Shown: one piece after another, positions 53,441 to 63,675 of the stretch
Layout of the letters: the number at the start of each line of letters is the position of its first letter
Numbering within the stretch: position 1 is the stretch's first letter
Source of the DNA: Elymus sibiricus
Taxonomy: Eukaryota; Streptophyta; Magnoliopsida; Poales; Poaceae
Direction of reading: 5' to 3'
DNA: 64,000 nucleotides
Assembly: GCA_039707655.1 (NCBI GenBank)
Contig: CM077670.1
Span: 148,904,001-148,968,000 of the forward strand
Position numbers and translations under genes: made by a program
Notes under the pieces: model-generated
Told to the model about the DNA's origin: nothing
Databases searched by the model: none
The model's input: the letters and a program-made list of their open reading frames with translations, nothing else

Positions 53441-53906
53441 ATGTGTGGGAAGACCGATAATAACACAGATGATTGCTCCAAATAAGTCATGTGTGTTGTA
53501 GGCAAACGCTTGTTGGTAAACAATTCTCAGCGATTGATGAAATCATCACCGACGGGTTCCGTAGTTTAATCCGTGTGCGATGTGATTTGCTCAGTCTGCA
53601 CAACATCTACGCTCTCCGTGTACAGAACAATATTATTTTGTGTGAATAGTGTGCTCTGTTGGGCACATGAGATATATGGATCACACCCGTGGGCAAGCAA
53701 TGTGCCCGCACGCGTCGTGCTAGCTCGCGCTTCCTTCTATGCAAAGTTTCCACTAATTGATGGCATTTTATGAACACGCCACCGTTTCCCGCCATTTCCC
53801 CATCGGTTTCCCGCCGCCACCCAGCGATTGTGCATAAGCCTAGGTGGCGCACGACACACCGAGGCACAAGCGCAGCCTATATGCCCTCTAGCTAGCTTTT
53901 CCAAGC

Positions 53907-54668
53907 ATGCCAACCCACCGAAGTGTCGCCTCTGCCATCAACCTCCTCGACGAGCTAAACGAGCAGGCGCCACGGCCCGTCGAGGCCAAGGGCGTCCCCG
54001 ACAACACGATGGACGACGCCGTGCTGCGCGTCATCGCCAGGGTTGAGCAGACCCTTGGCGGACGGCGCTTTAGCATCGCGGATCAAGATAGGCAACTCAG
54101 CACCAAGAGGCTGCAGCTTGACGCACAACATGATCAGTGGTGCGCCGCAGGGCAAGATAGGCGCGTCCGCACCGATAGGCTGCGGCTCGCCGCACAGCGA
54201 GACCGATGGACCACCACAAAGCGAGAGGCGCGGCACGCCGCACAGCAAGAGAGATTCCATCGGTTCTTCCCTACTGTCGACAGGGCGTTGCAGCTGGGTA
54301 CATGGCCCGTCAGTAGCCCCATTCCTCGCCAGGAGTGCGCAGAGGCCGTCTGCGCCATACTAGCACCAGAGGCTGGCCGTGCTGTGCTTGCACCAGACGC
54401 CGGCCACGCCGTTCGCATGGGTTGCGCCGTTCGCCTTGTCCGCAGCCTGCTCGATGCCAACGCGCTGGTCGCTAGGCTCGAGAGCCTCCTTGGCCCAGGT
54501 GCCCACATAGACGCAGTAGAGGAACATGGCCGTCGCATACTCGAGCTGGTGATCTCCAATGAAATAGCCAACTTGGAGCTCGAGATCGCACTCCAGATGG
54601 ACCGCGAGCGTGTCAACCGCTTGGACGAACGCCTGCACGAGTTCAGGCAGAGGCAAGAGCTACCATAG
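53907..54668 (+). CDS. CACTA cargo ORF1, unknown function (253 aa)
   Basis: An uninterrupted frame from MPTHRSVASAINLLDEL. I do not recognise the family. It is rich in Arg, Gln and Leu, with two tandem copies of about 24 residues of the form DRxLxTxRLxLxAQxDxW (around residues 61-106), which should form a helical or coiled-coil segment. The C-terminal half (LLDANALVARLESLLG, NEIANLELEIALQMDRER) also looks helical. It has no membrane segment or signal peptide. It is convergent with ORF2. It is the only one of the four cargo genes without a stop inside. Confidence 0.5.
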   Translation: MPTHRSVASAINLLDELNEQAPRPVEAKGVPDNTMDDAVLRVIARVEQTLGGRRFSIADQDRQLSTKRLQLDAQHDQWCAAGQDRRVRTDRLRLAAQRDRWTTTKREARHAAQQERFHRFFPTVDRALQLGTWPVSSPIPRQECAEAVCAILAPEAGRAVLAPDAGHAVRMGCAVRLVRSLLDANALVARLESLLGPGAHIDAVEEHGRRILELVISNEIANLELEIALQMDRERVNRLDERLHEFRQRQELP

Positions 54669-54969
54669 GCAGGGGTGGTGGTCATGGACGTGTTTTATTT
54701 TATTGAGTCGTTTAGATGTTGATCTTTATGTATTCCCAACAATCATAATATTGCTCTGTTTATTGCTCTGTTTCAATGTGTGTACTCTGTTTTCCGTTCT
54801 TATATATTGTTCTATTTCAATGTGTATGTTTTCCATTCTGTACATGTGGATGGTAAACAGCTAGATAGAAATTAGTACGAAAATGAACAATACATGATGA
54901 TACTTAACTGGGATCCCATACTTAACTACTAAGTTCAATGCATAAAATTGAAAATGAATAATACTAAAA

Positions 54970-55587
54970 CTAATAATCCCTCCTTATTGGGCCAGTATTC
55001 CGGCAGCCCCTCGCTAGCAGCTCCCTGGTGCGCAGCGGCTTCCCAGCGCGGAGGGAGTTCTCCGCTTCCTTCGCCTCACAGCGCTTGACATGCCGATCTG
55101 CCTCTTGCTGGCTGACGCACGTGAACGATCTTGCCATTTCGTTGGGTGCCCATCGGAGATCCTCGTCGGTAGCACGCTGGGGCTTATCGGCCCACCTCCA
55201 CACAGCGATGAGGCGCCTAGCGCCTTTGGCCTTCCTGGCGAAGTACCGGCCGTCTTCATACACCTCGTCCACACGTCGACGCGCTCGCCGCCAAAGCTCC
55301 AGCTTCTCCTTTTCCCAGGCGGCCTCACGGGCTTCACAGGCTGCCTGGTACCTGGCGCGCTCCTTCGCCAACTCCTTCTTGAACACCACTTGCCTGGCTT
55401 TCTCTGCCGGCGGCTGCGCTTTCCACAGACAAAGATTGTACTGGCAACAAAACTACTCCAAAGTTGGGGGTTCCAGCACAACCTTGTCTGGTGGCGCGTA
55501 GGGGTCCTGCTCGTCGCTGCTCTGCACCTGGACGTCCTCGCGGGGCGGCGCCTCCTCCTTGATGGGTGGGCAGATCGTCGGCGCCAT
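54970..55587 (-). pseudogene. CACTA cargo ORF2, unknown function, one amber
   Basis: The frame starts MAPTICPPIKEEAPPRED at 55587 and runs 205 codons with a single TAG at 55453-55455 (after PPTLE, before FCCQYNLCLW). The second half is highly charged and likely helical (KELAKERARYQAACEAREAA, ARRRVDEVYEDGRYFARKAK), followed by RSFTCVSQQEADRHVKRC. I do not know the family. The TAG could be a mutated Trp or Gln codon. It lies tail to tail with ORF1, 301 bases apart. Confidence 0.45.
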
Positions 55588-55837
55588 GGCAGAGTTTTGT
55601 GAGAGAGAGGGGGCAAGCGAGGAGAGAATGTAGATGAGAATGCTGGCGGGACGACGTGGGCGGGGAAGTATTTATTGGCGGCCGGAATCTAGACCGACGG
55701 GAGTAGTAGAAGCGCCAGTGGCCGGAATTTACGAGTACTATAGGTTGAATTACACACGGTTCCCGCAGCAAAATCCGTGTGTGAAATAAATCGCTTATTT
55801 CGTGTTACCATGATATTGTTGGAAAATGTATTACATA

Positions 55838-58010
55838 AATGATTTTTCCAACCCATGATGATATTTTGTTGCATGTACATGTAGTTCAAATTTGAATTAC
55901 GGCCATTAAATGGTTAGAAACTCACTTAATGTCTTAAAATGTCAAATAACCCCTAAAAATTTTCCAAATTTTAACATGAAAGTTGTATTCATGCATGTTA
56001 ATGGTAGAGAAAAATGCCAAGCCATAAGAGGAAGTGACTGTCAGTTCGTCATCACTGGTGCATATTCTTCCCTCTCGGAACCACGAGTCTTCTCAGGAGA
56101 TGCTCCGATTTGTGAGAGGTGTGTGCCAAAACTTTCAACAAACAAGCCAGTTTTTTTACCACGACATCTTGGTACCATTTCATGTCATCAAGCAAGGTTT
56201 CATGTATAGCTGATCATTTTAGAATTTCTTGGATTTTAAAAGCCGTGGTTCTTAATGTTTGTGTCCAAGCCATGACACCAATATGTTTGAAAATTCCTTC
56301 CAATTTACTGCCCAGGGCATTAACTCGCACACAAGGACACAAATATGATTTTCCAACCCATGATGGTTTGTCATTGCTTGTACATGTAGTTCAAACTTAA
56401 ATTACGGCCATTATATGGCTAGAAACTCACTTAATGTCTTAAAAAGGTCAAATGAACGCCGAAAATTTCAAAAAATTAACATGACCGTTGCGTTATTGCA
56501 TGTTAACGATAGAAAAAAAATCAGGGTCATACGAGGAAGCGAGCGCCGGTTCGTCATCAAACATGCATATTGTTCCCTCTCGGAACCACGTGTGTTCTCG
56601 TGAGATGCTCCGATTTGTGAGAGGTGTGTGCCAAAACTTTCGTCAACATGGCCAATTCTTTTACCACAACATCTTGGTGCCATTTCATGACATCAAGCAA
56701 GGTTTCATGTATTTCTAATCATTTTTGAATTTTCTGGAATTTAAAAGCGATGGTTCTCACTATTTGTGTCCAAGTCTTGACACCAATATGTTTGAAAATT
56801 CCTTCCAATTTACTGCACAGGGCATTAACTCGCACACAAGAACACAAATATGATTTTCCAACCCATGATGGTTTGCCGTTGCATGTACATGCAGTTCAAA
56901 TTTGAATTACTGCCATTATATGGCTAGAAACTCACTTAATGTCTTAAAAAGGTCAAATGAACTCCGAAAATTTCTAAAATTTAACATGACCGTTGCATTA
57001 GTGCATGTTAACGGTAGAAAAAAATTCAGGGTCATACGAGAAAGCGAGCGCCGGTTCGTCATCAAACATGCATTGTTCCCTCTCGAACCACGTGTCTTCT
57101 CGTGAGATGCTCCGATTTGTGAGAGGTGTGTGCCAAAACTTCCGTCAAAGTGGCCAATTCTTTTAGCAAAGCATCTTGGTGCCATTTCATGACATCAAGC
57201 AAGGTTTCGTGTATTTATGATCATTTTTGAATTTTTGGGAATTTAAAAGCCATGGTTCTCACTGTTTGTGTCCAAGCAGCGACACCAATATGTTCGAAAA
57301 TTCCTTCTAATTTACTGCACAGGGCATTACTCACAAACAAGGACACAAATATGGTTTGCCGTTGCATGTACATGCAGTTCAAATTTGAATTACGGCCATT
57401 ATATATGGCTAGAAACTCACTTAATGTCTTAAAAAGGTCAAATGAACCCTGAAAAATTCCAAAATCTAACTTCTCCATTGTATTAGTGCATGTTAACGGT
57501 AAAATAAATTCAGGGTCATACGAGGAAGCGAGCACCGGTTCATCGTCAAACATGCATATTGTTCCCTCTCGGAACCACGTGTCTTCTCGTGTGATGCTCC
57601 GATTTGTGAGAGGTGTGTGTCACAACTTTCGTCAAAGTGGCCAATTCTTTTACCACCGCATCTTGGTGCCATGACATGACATCAAGCAAGGTTTCATGTA
57701 TTTCTGATCATTTTTAAATTTTTTGGAATTTAAAAGCCATGGTTCTCAATGTTTGTGTCCAAGTCATGACACCAATATGTTTGAAGGTTCCTTCCAATTT
57801 ACTGCACAGGGCATTAACTTGCACACAAGGACACAAATATGATTTTCCAATACATGATGGTTTGCTGTTGCATGTACATGTAGTTCAAATTTGAATTATG
57901 GCCATTATATGGCTAGGAACTCACTTAATGTCTTAAAAAGGTCAGATGAACCCTGAAAAATTCCAAATTTTAACATGACAGTTGTATCAGTGCATGTTAA
58001 CGGTACAAAA
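55838..58010. repeat. Tandem array, about 500-bp unit, 4.3 copies
   Basis: The marker GCATGTACATG(T/C)AGTTCAAA recurs at 55871, 56376 (as GCTTGTACAT), 56881, 57364 and 57870, giving periods of 505, 505, 483 and 506. Each unit also holds AACTCACTTAATGTCTTAAA, TGCATGTTAACGGTA and CTCCGATTTGTGAGAGGTGT. Small open frames within it are by-products of the repeat. Confidence 0.92.
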
Positions 58011-58248
58011 AATTTTGAACAATTTCCATCACCATCCGTTGCCAGTGTACTCCAAATTAGTCTGTCCCAGGTAATTCAAAAATGGACTACATCGCACACA
58101 GTTGGTTATAGGAACCATTTGCGATGAAAGTTCGCGGGTCTTTTTATGTCTTCCTCCATAAGCTTCGCCGGATTTGTCAGCTCAAGCGTCGTTCACCCCC
58201 GAATCCTCGAGTCCCCAATACCCATTCCCCGTCCCCTTCTTGCAAAGA

Positions 58249-59061
58249 ATGACGCTGTGGAGACGCTTCGTGAGGGCCCGTACGGTCGCCGGGTCCTCCC
58301 CGAGCGGCTCCGCCTCCGCCGAGAGCGCGGCCGCATCCGCATTGAGCGCGGCCGCATCCGCCGAGAGGGCGTCTGCGGCAGCCAACAAGGCAGCTGCAGC
58401 AGCTGAGATGGCTGCAGCAGCTGCTGCGACGGCGGCTGCAAACGCTGAGAACGCTCGAGCAGCCGTCCGTGCCGCGAAGATCGCCCTAGCCCGGGTCGAG
58501 GCCATCCACGCCCAGCTCGAGGATGCCCACGCCAAGATATTCCAGGCCTCCTCGGAATCTAGCATGCACCCCACGTCTGAAAAGTCGGCGGAGATGCTTG
58601 TCGACGATGCGGCTGCGGAGGCCATGGAGCCCCTGCTTCCTCATGAGATCGCCGAGCGGGAGCTGGAGATGCAGGAGGCGGCGGAGATCGAGGAGCGCCG
58701 GGAGGAGGAGTTGCACGTGGCTAAGGAGGAGGTAGAGAGCCACCTGTCCATCGAGGAATCAGCAGTGGAGTACCAACGCGAGCTCTAGCGCCACCACTAC
58801 TACGAGTACTACAACCTTGAGGGCGGCGCCGAGGACGAGGACGAGGACGACGATGCGGTCGACTTCAGCCTGGGGGACGCGGAGTCCACCAGTGGCGGAT
58901 GTCGCCAGGACAAGTCATCGACATTTCATCTTAAACTGGCGAGGCATAGGGCCGCGGCGCATCGGTGGCTTTGTTTGAATTATGTGTACTTAGCCTTTGT
59001 TTATAACGCTGGTCTTTTGTTAGACCAATGTTTAGGTCAGCTGGCTCTGTTTAATTACTAA
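58249..59061 (+). pseudogene. CACTA cargo ORF3, Ala-rich, one amber
   Basis: ATG at 58249 (MTLWRRFVRARTVAG). A long Ala-rich helical region follows (ERASAAANKAAAAAEMAAAA, ENARAAVRAAKIALARVEAI), then a Glu-rich helix (ERELEMQEAAEIEERREEEL). A TAG at 58786-58788 after YQREL interrupts it; the same phase stays open as RHHYYEYYNLEGGAEDEDED and on to a TAA at 59059-59061. Of unknown function, possibly a coiled-coil protein. The acidic run after the stop looks like genuine coding sequence. Confidence 0.45.
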
Positions 59062-59476
59062 AATTGCTCCATTAAGTAAGTGTGGTCCGTGTGCTGTAGG
59101 CTCTTTTGTGTACCCCCCAAATTAGCAAGTGATGTTAAATATGCAGTGACGTGGATGAGCACTGTACCCAGGGAAATTTCCACCAAAATTCGAGTGCTCA
59201 AACTCATCGCATGCGCGTAAAGCAGTAGAATCGTTTGCGAAGCACACATTTGTTCAAAGTGAATGGTGTCCGATGACACTGCGCGCCAAGTTCCCCCCCC
59301 CCACCTTTCGAATTTTTTGCCTACCGCCGAAATATCTAACTCTTCCCCCCTCCCCATCCCCTTTTCTCCCTGACCACGAGCCACATTTCCCCTGTTTACT
59401 CCTTCCTTCCTTCCCAAGCTATACCCGCTTCCTTTTCCTCGCTCTCGCCGTCTCGCATCCGACCGCCGTGGACGCC

Positions 59477-60850
59477 ATGGTCTTCTTTGACCTCTCCAGT
59501 GGTTCCTCCTCCTCCGACGACTATGTCACCAGCCGGGTATGCCTCTCTCCTCTCTCTCACCCCCCAGGCTTAGGGTTCTGATTTGTAATAAAGTATTTTA
59601 ACCTGGAGGCCGATTTGAGCCATTTGTTCCTCTTGTAGCTCCCTAGGACCATCACTTGCAAGGAATGGAGTGGGGTAGCTGAAGATCTGCCTGCTCATTG
59701 TCACCATCAATCTCCATGCATGAAGTTAGTGGCTTTTGAATCTGTGGACAGTGGGAGGAAGTTTCTGGCATGTGCAGAGAAGGTTAGCCCCACTTTCGTT
59801 GTTACAAATCATTTGTTAGATGTGATTCAGACACTGTCACTGTGCTATGTTAATATGGATGTGATTAAGACACTATCAAAGTTTCTACCTAGTATCTAAA
59901 AATGTTGCCATCTCATCAGCGGTACCCTGAGAAAATTATTTGGCACCGCTTCAGCAGGTTGTGCACCCAACTTTGCTCCACACATCCGAGCAGCCAAGCA
60001 GTAAAATACTAATACTTTATGGCACGAAGGAACTGGGCATCGGAGCAACTAGGTGCTCCGGTTCCCTGAATTTTTCCTCTGGCAACAACTCGGCAGTGCA
60101 GGGCACCGGTGCCAAATGTAGCAACAGTTGATTTGACACAGGTTTTGGCCTACATAGTGGAGGGTCTTTATTGGTATTAGTTCTATATTATTAAATTTGT
60201 GCATGTACATACCTGTTAGTATTAATTTGATGGCATTGAAACATTGTCGCTGTGCTATTGCAGTTATATTTAGCTTCCTCATAAAATGGTCAATTTGTTA
60301 TTATAGTACCTGACTATGAACTTAATTATAACTTGTGATGTTCCTGAATTTGGTTGTTGTCTCAGTAGCAATTAATTCATTTGCACATTGAACTTTTTGA
60401 GAAGATATGTCATAATAAACGTGTTTCTTCACTTTTTCAAAATATGTATGTGGTGATTTTCTATGTTGCTAGAAACCCATTTCCCCTACAACTGTAACTG
60501 ATTTTGTTTTAAACATTATAGGATGAACGGAAGTGTTCTTACCTGGAGTGGGTTGATCAAGAGTGGCCACCGTCTTTGAAGATGTGCCTAGCAATGCTCT
60601 AGAGCATGTTTGAGGAAGAGAATAGAGATAGGCTTAGAGAAAATGTTGTCGACGCTGAAGAATATTTCAAGGTACTGGAAAAAAGCGGAAGATGGAGAAT
60701 GAGCTCAGATTTTTTGAATTAGACTTTGCTAAGATGGTGTTTGCGAAGGAGGAGGCACTTTCCCAGTTGGTCAGTGCAAAACAGGTTCTTACTGAACCGA
60801 AAGCAGAGGTGGAGAAGACTAATTTGGCTGATCATGCATCAGTCGATTAG
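59477..60850 (+). pseudogene. GRF-type zinc-finger gene with two introns (CACTA cargo)
   Basis: Exon 1, 59477-59536 (MVFFDLSSGSSSSDDYVTSR), exon 2, 59639-59782, exon 3, from 60522. GT...AG borders fit and all phases are 0. Exons 2 and 3 together encode the zinc-binding array CHHQSPC, FLACAEK, DERKCSYLEWVDQEWP, the pattern of plant GRF zinc fingers, which bind single-stranded nucleic acid in better-known proteins. A predicted coiled coil follows (MFEEENRDRLRENVVDAEEY; later KMENELRFFELDFAKMVF). A TAG at 60600-60602 after CLAML and a frameshift near 60676-60690 break it; the homologous phase ends at 60848-60850. Such genes are common passengers in grass repeats. Confidence 0.65.
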
Positions 60851-61272
60851 GGAAATAAATATATTGTTCTAATATTGTGCTCAACATACTTTGTGCTTAT
60901 GAAGGTGAACTAGCTATATGCTGTACTGTGCTGTATTCTCGTAGCTATCGTACAGTGATGTTAAAATATATTTGTGTGCCTGATATGAAAGTGGTAAACA
61001 GCTATTCGATATGAAATTTGAATTTGCTTAATACTGGAGGTATTAATAGTAAACTAATAAACCTGCTAAATGGGTCATGTATTTTAGTAACAGCGTGTGT
61101 GATGGATAGCGCAATGGCATATAGTTTTCTTCATCGAATCGTGTGTGATATACTTGAACAACACAAACGTTTGTTCCATAATTACTGTGTGGGATGGCAA
61201 GACGATCTTCCACGGCTTGTCCTACGAAAGTGTCTGCGTTATCTCCCCCGAACGCACACAAACGGAAAAATT

Positions 61273-61407
61273 GTGTGCGATGTACATATGAACGGAAACA
61301 TTTGTCTGGGATTCACTGTGTGGGATCTACATACGAACGGAAACGTTTGTCTGGGATTCACTGTGTGGGATGTACATACGAACGGAAATGATTGGGCCAG
61401 TATAATT
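61273..61407. repeat. Right subterminal repeats of the CACTA element, 45 bp x 3
   Basis: Units start at 61273, 61318 and 61363: GTGTG(C/G)GAT(G/C)TACATA followed by GAACGGAAA and TTTGTCTGGGATTCACT. The third unit decays after GAACGGAAATGATTGG. Confidence 0.88.
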
Positions 61408-61602
61408 GTCTGCGATGGCTCGCCCGATCGCACACGAGCTCTTTTTGCCCCGCGTCTGTGACTGGATGCCCTATCGCCGATGGTTTCTGGGTCATGTGGG
61501 AAGGACCCCCCTATCGCACACACATGCAAGGCGATGGTTTAAAACTCTGTTGCGGAAAGGGGGTAAAAACTGTTTGTGTAGGAGGTCACTGCACCAGTGT
61601 AG

Positions 61603-63622
61603 GGCAAGCCAATGTGTGCCACGTCGAAGTCGATGAGCTCGGTGCGGTAGGGCAGGGTGGAGCCGTCGGTCATGCCCGAGAAGCGCCTCGTCTGCATCAA
61701 GCGCTCGTAGGGCACCTGGAGCTTCTCGAAGGTCTCTATGGAGATCACGTTGAGGCCTGCGCCGCCGTTGATGAGCATCTTGGTGACGGCGACGTTGTTG
61801 ATGGTGGGCGTGCACAACATGGGGATGGTGCCCACAGCCCTCGTGGACTTGGGGAGGTCGTTGGAGTCGAAGGAGATCGTGTACTGAGACCACTTGAGGG
61901 GCTGGGAGGCTTCGAGCCCGGGGAGGGCCGCGTTCACCTCACGAGAGAACTGCTTGAAGTGGCGGTTGGATGAGGGTGCCTGGGCCCCACCGAGGATGCA
62001 CGCCACCTCGTGAGGCTCCTGGTAGCCCCCAATGTTCTCGTTAGGGAGGTTGCCGTTGTTCCTGCCAGAGGGCGGCAGGGCGGCATTGGCCTGAGGATTG
62101 GCTTGCCGCGGCTGGTCCTGCCAACCTTGCCGGTAGTTGTTGTTTTTGTTGTTGTCGCGGTCTCCCCAGCGGTTGCCGCTGCGGCCACCTCCGCGGCATG
62201 TGCTGTGCTCGTTGCGACTGCCGCGCCCGTCCTGGCGGCTGTCGCGAAGCAGCTTGAGCTCCTGGCAATCCTCGGTGCTGTGGGAGTGCATGTTGTGGTA
62301 GGCGCAGAAGGGGCGCCCATCCTTCTTGGCCTCGTCGCGGTCGCGCCCGCGCTTCTGCTCAGGCTCCGCCGGAAGCACGGCGGGGCCCTTGTGCTTGGCG
62401 TCTTTGTTCTTGGCTTTGGCGGCATCTGGTGCCGCGTCAGGGTCGTTGTGGGTGAAGAGGCGGCCCTCTTCAGCCTTGGCGCACTTGTTGGCAAGGTCGA
62501 ACAATGCGACCACGGTGTCGAGCTCGTCATTGAAGGACAGCTTCTCGCGCATCCTGACGTCCGTGACGCCGGAGGAGAACACTAAGATGATCGCAGTGTC
62601 AAAGGCGCGCGGGATCTTGTTGCGCACTTGGCTGAAGCATTGGATGTACTTGAGGAGGGTCTCGTCAGGGCGTTGGCGCACGGCGCACAGGTCGTTGAGT
62701 GTGAGAGGGCACTCATAGGTGCCCTTGAAGTTGGCGATGAACTGCCGCATAGCTCGGACCACGAGGACACGGAGGCCTCGGGAAGGTTCATTAACCACGA
62801 GCGCGCGGCGTCCTAGAGGGCCATGGGGAACCAGTTCGCCATGACCTTGTCATCACTGCCCGGAGCCTCGATGCCCAGGGTGTAGAGCTGTAGGAATTCC
62901 GTGGGGTTGGGAGCGTCATCGTAGTGGGGAGGCAGCTCTGGCTTAAACTTCATGGGCCACACCACGCGGCGTAGCTTGCGAGTGAAGGCGCGGCAGCCAC
63001 CGCTGTTGGAGGCAACGCCACCGGCGAGAGCGGAGCAGTTCTGGCGCCCGGCCGCTGCGACGTCTTGGATGGTGCGGTCTTGGCGTTGGCGCTGCTGCTC
63101 GAGGATCACGCGCGCGTCCGGCGCTGCGCACCAAACGATCTGGCAGTTGGCGTCGTCGTGATCCAGTGAGGACGCGTCGTGGGACGGCTCCCGCGCGCGC
63201 GCCGCAGCAATGTCCCGCGCCGTCGTTGATTGGAGGAGGCGGAGGAGGCGCGCAGTGCCCTGCCTCCGCGTCACGCGGCAGAGAGCGGGAAGGCACCGGG
63301 GTGTCTCCGGCAGCATTGACGAGCTCGGTGATGCGTGCAAGCCAGGCGTCGTACCTGGCCTCAGAGGGACTGTAGGGTAGGAGCTCGCATTCCATGAGCA
63401 ACGCGGCCTGTGGTCCGGCGGATCGTGGTGGGCGAGCGAGGATGCCGTGGCGGTGTGGCCAGGCGGCCGCACCGACGGGTGAAGGGAAGAAGCTTGCTCC
63501 TCCCCTGCCGCGGGCTTGGTGGTGGCGCCGGCGCGCCCACGGCGGTTGTAGGTGGCGATGGGCTCCGTGCGGACCACCCTGGCGGCCCTGCACAGGGCGC
63601 GCTCGCGTCGGGCATCGGCCAT
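61603..63622 (-). pseudogene. gag-pro: gag-protease of Tat-2
   Basis: It starts MADARRERALCRAARVVRTE at 63622. The gag core PHYDDAPNPTEFLQLY precedes a TAG at 62813-62815 (Lys in Tat-1), and a frame change near 62730-62800 follows. The knuckle CAYHNMHSHSTEDC is a CX2HX4HX4C form. In protease the active-site motif reads LINGGAGLNVIS: Asn (AAC) replaces the catalytic Asp of Tat-3. About 48 bases that encode LGQVRLPVIF and neighbours in Tat-3 are missing after DGSTLP. The frame runs into the CACTA right end. The gag is clearly divergent from Tat-1 and Tat-3. Confidence 0.87.
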
Positions 63623-63663
63623 GTCTATGTCGAGGTTGGAGATGCGGAAGTTGGCCCCCTACC

Positions 63664-63673
63664 TGGCGCGCCA
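63664..63673 (-). other. Candidate primer-binding site of Tat-2
   Basis: TGGCGCGCCA followed by GGTAGGGG on the minus strand, next to the 5' LTR, as in Tat-3. Confidence 0.65.
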
Positions 63674-63675
63674 AA

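Larger units (their letters stand above)
52991..61599. mobile_element. CACTA transposon, 8.6 kb, no transposase seen
   Basis: The left end is CACTACTGCAGGCGACCGCC and the right end, inverted, is CACTGGTGCAGTGACCTCC. TAG flanks both sides (52988-52990, 61600-61602), and removing the element restores the Tat-2 protease. Both subterminal regions contain repeated GTGTGCGAT and AACGGAAA-like motifs, as expected for transposase-binding repeats. Inside are three ORFs of unknown function, a GRF zinc-finger gene with introns and a 2.2 kb tandem array. I found no TNPD- or TNPA-like protein, so it should depend on another element for movement. Confidence 0.88.

Noticed and set aside
55900..57700. Small repeated open frames (about 60-110 codons) on both strands
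   Set aside because: They are by-products of the 500-bp tandem array and change frame between units.
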